NCBI RefSeq assembly: GCF_030408455.1
Contig: NZ_CP046977.1
Span: 1,364,001 to 1,428,000 of the forward strand
Origin: Corynebacterium atrinae
Lineage (GTDB): Bacteria; Actinomycetota; Actinomycetes; Mycobacteriales; Mycobacteriaceae
DNA: 64,000 bases
Direction: 5' to 3'
In this document: in pieces, positions 20,110-30,012 of the stretch
How positions within the stretch are numbered: position 1 is the first letter of the stretch
Layout of the letters: each line of letters opens with the position of its first letter
Position numbers and translations under genes: made by a program
The notes under the pieces: model-generated
What the model saw: only the letters and a program-made list of their open reading frames with translations
What the model was told of the DNA's origin: nothing
Databases searched by the model: none

Positions 20110-21780
20110 GTGGAACGCAGACGCCCGGCCATCATCGACGATGTTGCCTCAAATCTCCCGCGGCTCGGGTCCGCGGGATCCCGCTCGGCGACCCTGCACC
20201 AAGACGCCGCCCCCACTCCGGCCAGCGGTCGGCTCGGCGTCCGGGAGCTTTCGCGCTTTCAGGTCCTGCGCATCGTCGGCACCACAGGCACTGTGCTCAT
20301 CGGATTCGGCGCCCTCGGCGCAGGCGCCCTACCAGTGGTTGATAATCCCTATTCCTCTTTCCCCGGCGGATTTCTCCTCTCCCGCCTTTTGCAAACCTCC
20401 TCCGTCATGGTCATGGTGGGAGTTGGCCTGTTAGTCCTGGCCTGGTTGCTCATGGCTCCGTTCGTGGGCGTATCCCGCAGAACTTCCCGTCAACCCACGG
20501 TGTCGATGTCCGCTCTCAAACGTACTTTTGCCGCTTGGGTCCTGCCGTTAATCTTCACTGCTCCGCTATTCACCCAGGACATCTACTCCTATTTGGCCCA
20601 GGGTTCGATCGTGGCCCGCGGAATGGATCCCTACTCCGCCGGTCCCGTGGACCTGCTGGGCACCGAGGACCCGCTGGCACGTTCCGTGCCCTTCATCTGG
20701 TCGCACTCCCCCTCGCCATACGGTCCGGTCGCTCTCTGGATTTCCTCCGCGATCAGCCACATCACCTCTGATTCCATCATCCTGGGCGTGTTTTCCCATC
20801 GCCTGCTGTCGCTCATCGGCCTCATCGCCGCCGGGTGGGCGATCAGTCGGCTGGCTACGCGCTGCGGCGTGAGCCCGGTTGCAGCCGTGTGGCTAGGAGT
20901 GCTCAATCCCCTGACCATCCTGCATCTGATCGGCGGGATTCATAATGAGGCCCTGCTGCTGAGCTTGATGCTCGTGGGTTTGCATCTGGGCTTGCGGGGA
21001 GTAGACATGCTCGACGGCCGCAATGGCGAGAAAGCGAACCTCGCGAGAGCAGCAGCCTTCATCGTCGCTTCCGCCGCGCTCATCGCCTGCGCCGGCATGG
21101 TCAAGGTAACTGGCTTCCTCGCACTTGGGTTCGTGGGCATGAACCTGGCCCGCTATTTCCTCCGCGCGGGACGACATCCGGTGGTCGCCGTCACCGTGGC
21201 GGTGTGCATCCAGGTTGCCTTGCTCTTGGCGACCATCGCGGTGGTTACTCTCTGCACCGGCATCGGCCTCGGCTGGGTCACCGGGCAAGGCGGCGCAGCC
21301 ACCATCCGCAGCTGGTTGTCCCTGTCAACCACCATCGGCGTGATCTCTGGGTTCTTTGGCATGCTATTGGGCCTTGGCGATCACTCGGCGATGGTCATCC
21401 GCGTCTCCCAGGCGGTCGGCATCATCGTCGCCGGGAGCTTCCTCATCCGCCTGCTCTTCGCCACCTTCCGGGGAACAATCCACCCCGTAGGCGGCCTCGG
21501 AGTGGCTACCTTTGTCCTGGTTATCCTCTTCCCCGTTGTTCACCCCTGGTACATGCTGTGGGCCATCCTCCCCCTAGCAGCATGGGCCAACCGTTCCTTC
21601 TTCCGCTTCGCCGTCATGGCCTATTCCGCCACCTTCAGTGTCTTCGTTCTCCCCCGCGGCCTTTCCCTGCCACCCATGACAGTGGTGAGCATTTACGTGG
21701 GGGCTGCGCTGGTATTTGCAGCAGTCGTCGCGGGCGGATGGTGGCTGTTGAGGCGCCGCGGAGTGCTTGGCCTACACTGA
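20110..21780 (+). CDS. mptB: Polyprenyl-phosphomannose-dependent alpha-1,6-mannosyltransferase MptB
   Basis: A 556-residue GT-C type glycosyltransferase with about 13 membrane segments. The first large loop after TM3-4 has TQDIYSYLAQGSIVARGMDPY, the family's Asp-containing catalytic loop, followed by SPSPYGPVALWIS. MptB starts the alpha-1,6-mannan core of lipomannan/lipoarabinomannan at the outer membrane-facing side, using decaprenyl-phosphomannose. The order sufR / mptB / ABC transporter / ctaA matches corynebacteria. Start GTG is leaderless. Two ABC-transporter genes follow 6 bp downstream. Confidence 0.92.
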   Translation: MERRRPAIIDDVASNLPRLGSAGSRSATLHQDAAPTPASGRLGVRELSRFQVLRIVGTTGTVLIGFGALGAGALPVVDNPYSSFPGGFLLSRLLQTSSVMVMVGVGLLVLAWLLMAPFVGVSRRTSRQPTVSMSALKRTFAAWVLPLIFTAPLFTQDIYSYLAQGSIVARGMDPYSAGPVDLLGTEDPLARSVPFIWSHSPSPYGPVALWISSAISHITSDSIILGVFSHRLLSLIGLIAAGWAISRLATRCGVSPVAAVWLGVLNPLTILHLIGGIHNEALLLSLMLVGLHLGLRGVDMLDGRNGEKANLARAAAFIVASAALIACAGMVKVTGFLALGFVGMNLARYFLRAGRHPVVAVTVAVCIQVALLLATIAVVTLCTGIGLGWVTGQGGAATIRSWLSLSTTIGVISGFFGMLLGLGDHSAMVIRVSQAVGIIVAGSFLIRLLFATFRGTIHPVGGLGVATFVLVILFPVVHPWYMLWAILPLAAWANRSFFRFAVMAYSATFSVFVLPRGLSLPPMTVVSIYVGAALVFAAVVAGGWWLLRRRGVLGLH

Positions 21781-21786
21781 TACATC

Positions 21787-22725
21787 GTGCCTGCAACTTT
21801 TGATGGATCTTCGGCGATGGAGACACCAGCCCTCGAACTGAGGGACGTGGTCAAGACCTACGGAAACACCGCTGCGGTCAATGGGCTAACCTTCACCGCC
21901 CGCCGCGGGGAGGTCTTGGCCCTTTTGGGCCCCAACGGTGCCGGCAAGACCACTACCATCGAAATGTGCGAGGGTTTCACCTCCCCCACTTCGGGCGCCA
22001 TCCGAGTTCTCGGCATTGATCCGACGCGCCACGCGGACGAGGTCCGCCGACACATTGGCATCATGCTGCAGGGCGGCGGTTCCTACTCCGGTATCCGAGT
22101 CGCAGAGATGCTTCGTTTGGCCGCGGCCTACAACGACAATCCGCACGATCCCGAATGGCTTATCGACGTCCTGGGGCTCGGCGGCGTCCGCAACACCACC
22201 TATCGGCGGCTGTCCGGTGGACAACAGCAGCGGCTCTCTCTCGCGCTCGCACTCATCGGACGCCCCGAGTTGGTCTTCCTCGATGAACCCACAGCGGGCT
22301 TGGACACTCAGTCCCGCCTCGCGGTGTGGGAGCTAGTCAGTGCACTGCGGGCGGATGGTGTCACAGTCATCCTGACCACCCACCTCATGGACGAAGCGGA
22401 ATCTTTGGCCGACCACATCGTCATTATCGATCGTGGTTGCGTCGTGGCCGAGGGTTCCCCCGCTGCGCTCACCGCCGGAGCAGGGTCGAGCCGAGTGAAT
22501 TTCGAGACCGACTGCCCGCTCAACCTCCCGGACATCGCGGGGCTCGACATCGAAACCGTTCGCCCGCTCAACTATCGAGCTGCCGGGAACCCCACCCCGG
22601 AGCTCCTCGCTTCCCTGACGGCTGCCGCCGCAAGGCAAGGAGTGCTTATCCGGCGCCTCGACGTCGATCATCGCAACCTCGAGGAAGTCTTCCTCGACAT
22701 CACCGGCCGAAGCCTGAGGAGCTGA
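21787..22725 (+). CDS. ABC exporter ATP-binding protein
   Basis: A 312-residue ATPase of the DrrA/CcmA export type: Walker A LLGPNGAGKTT, signature RLSGGQQQRLS, Walker B LVFLDEPTAGLD, switch TTHLMDEA, plus an 80-residue C-terminal extension ending NLEEVFLDITGR, which is typical of this family. The GTG at 21787 lies 8 nt after TACACT (21773-21778) and is probably leaderless; an ATG at 21817 is the alternative. The permease follows after 1 bp. The substrate is unknown; association with mptB in corynebacteria suggests a cell-envelope role. Confidence 0.9.
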   Translation: MPATFDGSSAMETPALELRDVVKTYGNTAAVNGLTFTARRGEVLALLGPNGAGKTTTIEMCEGFTSPTSGAIRVLGIDPTRHADEVRRHIGIMLQGGGSYSGIRVAEMLRLAAAYNDNPHDPEWLIDVLGLGGVRNTTYRRLSGGQQQRLSLALALIGRPELVFLDEPTAGLDTQSRLAVWELVSALRADGVTVILTTHLMDEAESLADHIVIIDRGCVVAEGSPAALTAGAGSSRVNFETDCPLNLPDIAGLDIETVRPLNYRAAGNPTPELLASLTAAAARQGVLIRRLDVDHRNLEEVFLDITGRSLRS

Positions 22726-22726
22726 C

Positions 22727-23509
22727 ATGTCTAACACCACGAACGCCTCGCGCTTCGCCCCCGGCACCTTCACCCCGGCCCCGAAAAGAGCCTCCCAGCG
22801 CCGCATGGTCATGGCGCAGGGGCGCATGGAGACCATTCTTTTCCTCCGCCACGGCGAGCAACAACTGTTGAGCATCATCATCCCCTTGGGCATGCTCATC
22901 ATCGCGGGCAGCATTCCCCTCTTGGGTGAGGAGACCGGCGTGTCCGAGATCCTGCCCATGATGCTGGCCATCGCCACAACCAGTTCCGGATTCACTGGGC
23001 AGGCAATCGCCCTGGCCTTTGACCGTCGTTATGGGGCGCTCAAGCGTACCGGAGCTTCAGGAGTCTCGGCCAGCATCATTATCGCGGGCAAGGTCATCGC
23101 AGTTACCGTCATGGCCGTCCTCCAAACCATCCTGTTGGCCGGGACAGCCTTTGTGCTCGGCTGGCGCACCGATTTCACGGGCGTCGTGCTCGGCCTCGTC
23201 GTGCTCTTCGCCGGCGTCGCGGCCTTCACCTCCCTAGGTCTGCTTATGGGTGGCACGTTTAGCTCAGAGCTGGTGTTGGCGTTGGCCAACCTCATCTGGG
23301 TGATCCTCGTCGGCATCGTCGGCTGGGTCCTATACTCACAGGGCCTCTACGACGCCGGCTGGTACACACTCATCCCCTCGGTGGCGATGGCCTCCGGCTT
23401 GACCCTCGCTTTTGACGGCGCCTTCCCCTGGCGCGAGATCCTCGTCCTTCTCGCGTGGGCTGGTGTGGCGTCGGCTGCCGCCGCGAAATGGTTCCGCTTT
23501 TCCGCCTAG
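22727..23509 (+). CDS. ABC-2 type exporter permease
   Basis: A 260-residue membrane protein with six predicted transmembrane segments beginning near residue 48, after a cytoplasmic N-terminal stretch. The ABC-2 pattern is visible: FDRRYGALKRTGASGVSASIIIAGK between TM2 and TM3. GAGGAG precedes the ATG and the ATPase gene ends one base before it, so the pair forms one transporter, probably two permease copies with two ATPases. Confidence 0.9.
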   Translation: MSNTTNASRFAPGTFTPAPKRASQRRMVMAQGRMETILFLRHGEQQLLSIIIPLGMLIIAGSIPLLGEETGVSEILPMMLAIATTSSGFTGQAIALAFDRRYGALKRTGASGVSASIIIAGKVIAVTVMAVLQTILLAGTAFVLGWRTDFTGVVLGLVVLFAGVAAFTSLGLLMGGTFSSELVLALANLIWVILVGIVGWVLYSQGLYDAGWYTLIPSVAMASGLTLAFDGAFPWREILVLLAWAGVASAAAAKWFRFSA

Positions 23510-23587
23510 TTCTTTAGTGGGATACGCCACGTCCGACAACCGCGCAGAATTGGCCCGCAAGCTGCACGAACAGGTAGGGTGGACGCC

Positions 23588-24547
23588 GTGACTCAGATTG
23601 CGACAACCCCCGTTATCAAAGAACCAATGCTCCCTTCGCTGAAGGTTCAGCGAGTCCTTGCCATGATTTTGCTCGTCGCGCAGGGCGCGATCACCGTCAC
23701 CGGTTCCATCGTCCGCGTGACTGGTTCCGGCTTGGGCTGCAACACTTGGCCCAATTGCCACGAGGGTTCATTGGTTCCCGTCCAGGGAGCCGCACCGGCT
23801 TTGCATCAGGCGATTGAGTTCGGTAACCGTCTGCTGACCTTCGTGTTGGCCGCCATTGCCATCGCCGTTTTCGTGGCGGTGCTCCGGGCGAAACGGCGCC
23901 GGGAGATCATCGTGTACTCGGTGATTTCCGGGTTGGGCATCGTCCTCCAAGCAGTGCTCGGCGGAATCTCTGTCCACTTGGATCTGAAGTGGTGGGCGGT
24001 GGCCATTCACTTCCTGCCGTCCATGGCGCTGGTGTGGATCGCCGCTTTGCTTTACATGCGCCTGGCCGAACCCGATGGCGCGGAGCCCGTCCGCCTGTTC
24101 TCCCCCCTCATCCGCGGATTCAGTGTCGTCGCCGCCGTCTGCCTCAGCGTGGTCCTCGTTACCGGAACGATGGTTACGGGAGCCGGTGTTCACTCCGGTG
24201 ATTCGGGCGCTGGCATGGAGGGTCGCCTCGACGTCAACATTGAGCTGATGGCCTACATCCACGCCGCGACGATGTACATCTACCTCACGGCGACCGTCGT
24301 CATTGTGTGGCTGCTTTATCAGGGCAAGGCCTCTCTCGCCGCCAAACGAACAGCCTGGGTCCTCATCGCGATGATCCTGGTGCAGTGGGCGATCGGCATC
24401 ATCCAATTCAACCTCGGCATCCCGCGCTGGACCATCCCTGCCCACATTGCGATGTCGTCCATTGTGGTCGCTTTCTCCGCCTTCCTTTACGCCCACGGGC
24501 GGCGTCGAATCGGTCCCACAGCAGAAAACGCCCCCGTTTCTGCCTAG
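23588..24547 (+). CDS. ctaA: Heme A synthase CtaA
   Basis: A 319-residue membrane protein with eight transmembrane segments. The extracytoplasmic Cys pair CNTWPNC (near residues 48-54) and conserved membrane histidines (ALHQ, AIHFLPS, YIHAAT, PAHIAMSS) identify the heme-O monooxygenase/heme A synthase that oxidises the C8 methyl group of heme O for aa3 cytochrome oxidase. The GTG at 23588 is 7 nt after TAGGGT (23575-23580) and has no ribosome-binding site; an upstream GTG at 23579 overlaps the -10. ctaB, the preceding pathway step, lies 1 kb away on the other strand. Confidence 0.94.
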   Translation: MTQIATTPVIKEPMLPSLKVQRVLAMILLVAQGAITVTGSIVRVTGSGLGCNTWPNCHEGSLVPVQGAAPALHQAIEFGNRLLTFVLAAIAIAVFVAVLRAKRRREIIVYSVISGLGIVLQAVLGGISVHLDLKWWAVAIHFLPSMALVWIAALLYMRLAEPDGAEPVRLFSPLIRGFSVVAAVCLSVVLVTGTMVTGAGVHSGDSGAGMEGRLDVNIELMAYIHAATMYIYLTATVVIVWLLYQGKASLAAKRTAWVLIAMILVQWAIGIIQFNLGIPRWTIPAHIAMSSIVVAFSAFLYAHGRRRIGPTAENAPVSA

Positions 24548-24567
24548 AGGTCGCTAGCCTGGATGCC

Positions 24568-25533
24568 ATGAAGGCAATCCAAATTTCCCAGACCGGTGGA
24601 CCTGAGGTCCTCCACGTACGCGACATCGACGCACCCGTCCCCTCCGAGGACGAGGTGCTTGTCGACGTCCAGGTGGCGGGCGTCAACTACATCGACACGT
24701 ACTACCGGGAAGGCGTCTACCACGCGGCCCTCCCCTTCGTGCCCGGACTCGAGGGCACCGGCCGAGTGGTGTATGACCCCCAAGGCGAGATCGCCGAGGG
24801 CACCGTCGTCGCCTGGTGTGATGCATTTGGGTCCTACGCTGAGCAGGTCTGTGTCCCCCGCGATCGCCTCGTCGCGGTTCCGGAGGGCGTAAGCCCGGAC
24901 GTCGCGGCGTCGATGCTGTTGCAGGGCATCACCGCCCACTACCTCACCTACGGCGTCTACGACCTTCAGGAGGGAGATTCCTGCCTCATCACCGCCGGCG
25001 CTGGCGGTGTTGGTCTACTCGCGACCCAGATGGCGGCCGCCAAGGGGGCTCGCGTATTTTCAGTCGTCTCCTCCAATCAAAAGGAGAAGCTAGCACTCGA
25101 AGCGGGCGCAACCGAGGTCTTTCGCTATTCAGACAACCTCGCAGAGGTTGTCCGCCGCCGCAATGATGGAGTTGGAGTGGACGTGGTCTACGACGGCGTC
25201 GGCAAGGACACGTTCAACGAGTCCCTCGAAGCCGTCCGCCCCCGCGGCACGGTCTGCCTCTTCGGCGCCGCGTCCGGGCCGGTGGAGCCCTTCGACCCGC
25301 AGCTGCTGAATACTCACGGCTCGATCTTCCTCACTCGACCGTCAATCGGTGCGTGGACCTCAGGCGAGGGAGAATTCCGAATGCGCGCGCAGGCGGTCAC
25401 CCAGGCCGTGGTTGATGGCACGCTCAAGTTCCGAGTATCCAGCTCTTATCCACTGGCCGAGGCTGCGCAGGCCCATCGGGATCTGCATGCCCGCAAGACC
25501 ACCGGGTCGATCGTGCTGCAGGTGCAGGACTAG
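24568..25533 (+). CDS. qor: NADPH:quinone oxidoreductase, zinc-independent MDR family
   Basis: A 321-residue medium-chain dehydrogenase/reductase. It has no zinc ligands; the NADPH motif is [14 protein letters not shown] near residue 146, and the quinone reductase family signature [14 protein letters not shown] is present. Likely reduces quinones or enones with NADPH. The ATG is 7 nt after TAGCCT (24555-24560), suggesting a leaderless mRNA. Its stop overlaps that of the convergent ctaB. The location between ctaA and ctaB is conserved in corynebacteria, as I recall. Confidence 0.88.
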   Translation: MKAIQISQTGGPEVLHVRDIDAPVPSEDEVLVDVQVAGVNYIDTYYREGVYHAALPFVPGLEGTGRVVYDPQGEIAEGTVVAWCDAFGSYAEQVCVPRDRLVAVPEGVSPDVAASMLLQGITAHYLTYGVYDLQEGDSCLITAGAGGVGLLATQMAAAKGARVFSVVSSNQKEKLALEAGATEVFRYSDNLAEVVRRRNDGVGVDVVYDGVGKDTFNESLEAVRPRGTVCLFGAASGPVEPFDPQLLNTHGSIFLTRPSIGAWTSGEGEFRMRAQAVTQAVVDGTLKFRVSSSYPLAEAAQAHRDLHARKTTGSIVLQVQD

Positions 25534-26483
25534 AAAAAGGTGGTGGTCCAGCCGAGCATCTCGCCGATGGTCTGCCACCCTAGGACCGCGTCGACGGACA
25601 GGGCGACGAACACGAGCGCCAGGTAGTTGTTCGAAAGGATGAACAGCTTGAGGGGCTTGACGTTCGCGCCCTTGACCACGCCGTTGTGCAGGACATGCGC
25701 CATCACGAGAAAGTAAGCCCCGCCTGCGAGGGCGCCGATGAGATAGATCCACGAGGCAGCGGGGACTAGCAGCAGCGTGGTGATAACCGTGGCCCAGGTG
25801 TACCACACGATCTGCCGAGTCACCTCCACGGGCTTGCGCACCACCGGAAGCATGGGGACTCCGGCTTTTTGGTAGTCGTCCTTGTACTTCATTGCCAGTG
25901 CCCAGGTGTGCGGCGGCGTCCAGAAGAAGATGATCATGAAGAGCACGATCGCCTGCCACCACTGGTGGGGGACGCCCTCCGGCAGGTTATCGGTGATTAC
26001 GGCCCAGCCCACCAAAACGGGCATGCAGCCCGCGGCACCGCCCCAAATGACGTTTTGCCAGGTGCGACGCTTAAGCCACTTGGTGTAGACGAACACGTAG
26101 AACCAGTTGGTCAGCACAATAAAAAGCGCGGCCAGCCAGGAGTTACACAGCACACCGAGCCACAAAACCGAAATGATCAACAACGCCCAGGCGAAAATAG
26201 AGGCCTCGCGGTTGGAGACTTTCTTGCGCACCAGGGGGCGAGCTCGCGTGCGACCCATCTTCTGATCGATGTCTGAATCCTCGACCATATTGAAGGTATT
26301 CGCCGCGGCCGCGCCCATCCAACCACCAACGACGGTAAGCAAGATCAGCAGGATATTATTCTCGCCACGTTCGGCCTGCAGCATCGCCGGAATCGTGGCA
26401 ACGAGGAGTAGTTCAATGACCCTCGGCTTCGTCAGCGCAATGTAGGCCTTGATTGTCTCCAAGTGAGATTCCTCCAACAACAT
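25530..26483 (-). CDS. ctaB: Protoheme IX farnesyltransferase (heme O synthase) CtaB
   Basis: A UbiA-type prenyltransferase, about 310-317 residues with nine membrane segments. The first Asp-rich motif is [22 protein letters not shown] and the second is [16 protein letters not shown]; both bind the prenyl diphosphate. It adds a farnesyl group to heme b to give heme O, the CtaA substrate. The ATG at 26483 (MLLEESHL) has no ribosome-binding site, while a TTG at 26462 ([12 protein letters not shown]) has GGAGGA 7 nt upstream, so the TTG may be the real start. Much longer upstream frame is rejected because it passes the promoter region. Confidence 0.93.
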   Translation of the reverse strand: MLLEESHLETIKAYIALTKPRVIELLLVATIPAMLQAERGENNILLILLTVVGGWMGAAAANTFNMVEDSDIDQKMGRTRARPLVRKKVSNREASIFAWALLIISVLWLGVLCNSWLAALFIVLTNWFYVFVYTKWLKRRTWQNVIWGGAAGCMPVLVGWAVITDNLPEGVPHQWWQAIVLFMIIFFWTPPHTWALAMKYKDDYQKAGVPMLPVVRKPVEVTRQIVWYTWATVITTLLLVPAASWIYLIGALAGGAYFLVMAHVLHNGVVKGANVKPLKLFILSNNYLALVFVALSVDAVLGWQTIGEMLGWTTTFF

Positions 26484-26601
26484 GGTTTTCGACGACACGG
26501 ACGCGTCCCCAGACTTGTCGTGTCTAGGACTCGAAAAGTTCCCACCGCACGCAACGAAGGGCAGTCTCAGCGAGAAGTTCAGGGGCGCGCGCGTTCTTGT
26601 C

Positions 26602-26607
26602 ATACTA
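26602..26607 (-). promoter_or_regulatory. Predicted ctaB promoter -10 (TAGTAT)
   Basis: TAGTAT on the minus strand would start a transcript near 26594 with a leader of about 110-130 nt. The leader supports a ribosome-binding-site-driven start at 26462 for ctaB. The remainder of the 300-bp ctaB-tkt gap holds the tkt promoter. Confidence 0.4.
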
Positions 26608-26661
26608 ACGGCTGATCGATCACGCGTGAGAATCAGGGCGGAAATAGCCACTCGGTGCTGG

Positions 26662-26707
26662 CATTGAGAGCATCTGATCACATGAGAGTCTCAATGAGCA
26701 CTAAAGT
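26662..26707 (+). promoter_or_regulatory. tkt operon control region: inverted repeat, GntR1/2-like operator, -10
   Basis: CATTGAGA (26662-26669) and TCTCAATG (26689-26696) are perfect inverted arms 19 bp apart. CATGAGAGTCTCAAT (26681-26695) matches 11 of 15 positions of the GntR1/GntR2 consensus I recall from C. glutamicum (TATGATAGTACCAAT). It covers the -35/spacer zone of a promoter with -10 TAAAGT (26702-26707), a repressor position. The leader to the tkt GTG is about 70 nt. Confidence 0.5.
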
Positions 26708-26783
26708 AGACGGAGACGAAAACCTCCGATGCCTTTGTTGGTGGTTTCTCCTGACCCAATCTCTACTGAAGTGAGGATTTCCC

Positions 26784-28883
26784 GTGACCTTGACACCCGA
26801 ACTGCAGGCTCTGACCGAGCGCCACTACCCCGTCGATTGGACGGAAACCGACACCCGAGCGGTCGACACCGTCCGCGTCTTGGCGGCTGATGCAGTCCAG
26901 AACGTGGGTTCCGGTCACCCGGGCACCGCGATGTCCCTCGCTCCGCTGGCGTACACGCTATACCAGCGCATCATTAACCACGACCCCAATGACACCGACT
27001 GGGTGGGCCGCGACCGTTTCGTCCTCTCCTGCGGTCACTCTTCCCTCACTCAGTACATTCAGCTCTATTTGGGAGGCTTTGGCCTCGAGCTCGATGACAT
27101 CAAGGCGCTGCGCTCCTGGAATTCACTGACCCCGGGTCACCCCGAGGTCCATCACACCCGTGGTGTGGAGATCACCACCGGTCCGCTGGGGCAGGGCCTG
27201 GCCTCTGCTGTCGGCATGGCCATGGCATCTCGCCGTGAGCGCGGTCTCTTCGACCCGGAGACTCCAGCCGGCGAGTCCCCCTTCGACCACTATGTCTACG
27301 TCATCGCCTCCGACGGTGACCTCCAGGAAGGTGTTACCTCCGAGGCCTGCTCCCTCGCTGGCACGCAGGAACTGGGCAACCTCATCGTCTTCTGGGACGA
27401 CAACCGCATCTCCATCGAAGATGACACCCAGATCGCCTTCACCGAAGACGTCGTCGCCCGCTACCAGGCTTATGGATGGCAGACCATTGAGATCGAAGGC
27501 GGCGAAAACGTCGCTGCCATCGAATCGGCTGTCGTCGCAGCCAAGGCCGACACCTCTCGCCCGACCTTCATCCGTCTGCGCACCATCATTGGCTACCCGG
27601 CACCGAACCTGCAGAACACCGGTGCCTCCCACGGCGCCGCTCTGGGCGAAGCTGAGGTTGCAGCCACCAAGGAGCTCCTGGGCTTCGATCCGTCGAAGAA
27701 TTTCGATGTCTCGGAGGAGGTAATTTCCCACACCCGCGAGCTAACCAAGCGCGGCGCTGAGAAGCACGCCGCCTGGCAGAAGAAGTTCGATGCCTGGGCT
27801 ACCGCCCACCCGGAGAACAAGGCCCTGTTCGATCGCCTCACTGACCGCGAGCTGCCGGCCGGCTTCCACGAGTCCCTCCCCACCTGGGATGCTGATGCCA
27901 AGGGCGTTGCTACCCGCAAGGCCTCCGAAGCCACTCTCCAGGCATTGGGTGCCGTCATGCCGGAGCTGTGGGGTGGATCTGCGGATCTCGCGGGCTCGAA
28001 CAACACCGTGATCAAGGGTTCGCCGTCCTTCGGCCCGAAGGAGATCTCCACCGACACCTGGTCTGCTGAGCCTTATGGCCGCAACCTTCATTTCGGTATC
28101 CGCGAACATGCGATGGGATCCATTCTTAATGGCATTTCCCTCCACGGCCCGACCCGGCCCTACGGCGGCACCTTCCTCATCTTCTCTGACTACATGCGCC
28201 CGGCCGTTCGACTCGGCGCCTTGATGAAGTGCGATGCCTACTACGTGTGGACTCACGACTCCATCGGTCTGGGCGAAGATGGGCCCACCCACCAGCCAGT
28301 GGAAACCCTGGCTGCGCTTCGCGCGATCCCGGGCCTGTCGGTTATCCGTCCGGCGGATGCTAACGAGACCGCTCAGGCGTGGGCCGCAGCGCTGGAGTAC
28401 CGCGAATCCCCCAAGGGCCTTGCCTTGACCCGTCAGAACGTCCCCGTGCTGGAAGGCACGAAGGAGAAGGCGGCCGAGGGTGTCCGCCGAGGCGCCTACG
28501 TCCTCGTTGAGGGCTCCAAGCAAACCCCCGATGTCATCTTGTTGGGTACCGGCTCCGAGGTGCAGCTCGCCGTGGAGGCCGCAGCCTCCCTTGAAGCTGA
28601 GGGAATCGCCGCCCGCGTGGTGTCTGTTCCCTGCATGGAGTGGTTCGCAGAGCAAGATGCTGAGTACATCGAATCCGTACTCCCGGCAGCCGTCCCCGCC
28701 CGCGTTTCCGTCGAGGCCGGTATCGCTCAGCCGTGGCACCGCTGGACCGGCACGCATGGCCGCAACGTGTCCCTCGAACACTTCGGTGCCTCCGCCGCCT
28801 ACGAGAAGCTCTATGAGGAATTCGGCATTACGTCCGCGGCCGTTGCCGCCGCCGCCAAGGAATCCCTCGCCGCTTCCCAGTAA
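26784..28883 (+). CDS. tkt: Transketolase
   Basis: A 699-residue thiamine-diphosphate enzyme of the non-oxidative pentose phosphate pathway. The transketolase signature [19 protein letters not shown] and the ThDP/Mg motif [33 protein letters not shown] are complete, and the catalytic [13 protein letters not shown] and [15 protein letters not shown] follow. The GTG at 26784 has GAGGA 6-7 nt upstream. First gene of tkt-tal-zwf-opcA-pgl, transcribed toward the terminator at 33280. Probably regulated by GntR1/2 through the upstream operator. Confidence 0.98.
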   Translation: MTLTPELQALTERHYPVDWTETDTRAVDTVRVLAADAVQNVGSGHPGTAMSLAPLAYTLYQRIINHDPNDTDWVGRDRFVLSCGHSSLTQYIQLYLGGFGLELDDIKALRSWNSLTPGHPEVHHTRGVEITTGPLGQGLASAVGMAMASRRERGLFDPETPAGESPFDHYVYVIASDGDLQEGVTSEACSLAGTQELGNLIVFWDDNRISIEDDTQIAFTEDVVARYQAYGWQTIEIEGGENVAAIESAVVAAKADTSRPTFIRLRTIIGYPAPNLQNTGASHGAALGEAEVAATKELLGFDPSKNFDVSEEVISHTRELTKRGAEKHAAWQKKFDAWATAHPENKALFDRLTDRELPAGFHESLPTWDADAKGVATRKASEATLQALGAVMPELWGGSADLAGSNNTVIKGSPSFGPKEISTDTWSAEPYGRNLHFGIREHAMGSILNGISLHGPTRPYGGTFLIFSDYMRPAVRLGALMKCDAYYVWTHDSIGLGEDGPTHQPVETLAALRAIPGLSVIRPADANETAQAWAAALEYRESPKGLALTRQNVPVLEGTKEKAAEGVRRGAYVLVEGSKQTPDVILLGTGSEVQLAVEAAASLEAEGIAARVVSVPCMEWFAEQDAEYIESVLPAAVPARVSVEAGIAQPWHRWTGTHGRNVSLEHFGASAAYEKLYEEFGITSAAVAAAAKESLAASQ

Positions 28884-28912
28884 CCACCATCAACTCAGTA
28901 AAGGATCTACAG

Positions 28913-29992
28913 ATGAGTTTTATCGACGAGCTAGCCTCGCTGGGCACATCCACCTGGTTGGATGATCTTTCCCGCGATCGCATCACCTCCGGCAACCTGC
29001 AAGAGGTCATCGAGACCAAGTCGGTCGTTGGTGTCACCACCAACCCGGCAATCTTTGCCGCCGCCATGAGCAAGGGCAACGCCTACGACGCGCAGATCGC
29101 TGAGCTCAAGGCCGCTGGTGCCGCCGTGGACGAAGCCGTCTACGCAATGTCAGTCGATGACGTTCGCGATGCCTGTGACGTGTTCCTCCCGATCTTCGAG
29201 AGCTCCGGGGGTCGTGACGGTCGTGTCTCCATCGAGGTCGACCCGCGAATCTCCGACGACCGCGACGCCACCATCGCCCAGGCCAAGGAGTTGTGGAAGA
29301 AGGTGGACCGCCCCAACGTGATGATCAAGATCCCGGCCACGGACGGTTCGCTTCCGGCGATCTCCGACGCTTTGGCCGCGGGTATTTCCGTCAACGTCAC
29401 CTTGATTTTCTCGGTGGCCCGCTACCGCCAAGTCATCATCGCTTACCGCGAGGGCATCCAGCGTGCCGCTGAAAATGGCCATGACGTTTCCGACATCTTC
29501 TCCGTCGCTTCCTTCTTCGTCTCCCGCCTCGACTCCGAGGTGGATCGTCGCCTCGAGGAAATCGGCACTGACGAGGCCCTGGCGCTGCGCGGCAAAGCAG
29601 GCGTGGCCAACGCACAGCGTGCGTACGCCGTGTTCCAAGAACTCGGACGCGAAGGTCTCCCCGTCGGCGCTAACGTCCAGCGCCCGCTGTGGGCATCGAC
29701 CGGAGTGAAGAACCTGGACTACTCGGCCACCTTGTATGTTACTGAGCTGGCCGGCCCCGACACGGTCAACACCATGCCTGAAGCGACTATCGACGCCGTC
29801 CTCGAGCTTGGTGGCCTCCACGGTGACACCCTCGACGGTGCCGCGGATGCGGCACAGGCGTTGTTCGAGCAGCTGACTGCAGTCGGCATCGACATGGAGG
29901 ATGTGTTCGCAGTGCTGGAGCAGGAGGGCGTCGATAAGTTTGTGTCCGCGTGGCAGGAACTGCTCGACTCCATGGAAACCCAACTGCAGTAA
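28913..29992 (+). CDS. tal: Transaldolase
   Basis: A 359-residue transaldolase of the actinobacterial/long type. The family start [21 protein letters not shown], the [11 protein letters not shown] segment and the Schiff-base lysine region [16 protein letters not shown] are present. It moves dihydroxyacetone units between sedoheptulose 7-P and glyceraldehyde 3-P. Starts 29 bp after tkt with AAAGGAT upstream; ends 20 bp before zwf. Confidence 0.97.
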   Translation: MSFIDELASLGTSTWLDDLSRDRITSGNLQEVIETKSVVGVTTNPAIFAAAMSKGNAYDAQIAELKAAGAAVDEAVYAMSVDDVRDACDVFLPIFESSGGRDGRVSIEVDPRISDDRDATIAQAKELWKKVDRPNVMIKIPATDGSLPAISDALAAGISVNVTLIFSVARYRQVIIAYREGIQRAAENGHDVSDIFSVASFFVSRLDSEVDRRLEEIGTDEALALRGKAGVANAQRAYAVFQELGREGLPVGANVQRPLWASTGVKNLDYSATLYVTELAGPDTVNTMPEATIDAVLELGGLHGDTLDGAADAAQALFEQLTAVGIDMEDVFAVLEQEGVDKFVSAWQELLDSMETQLQ

Positions 29993-30012
29993 CGAAGAAA
30001 GGACGACGCTTC

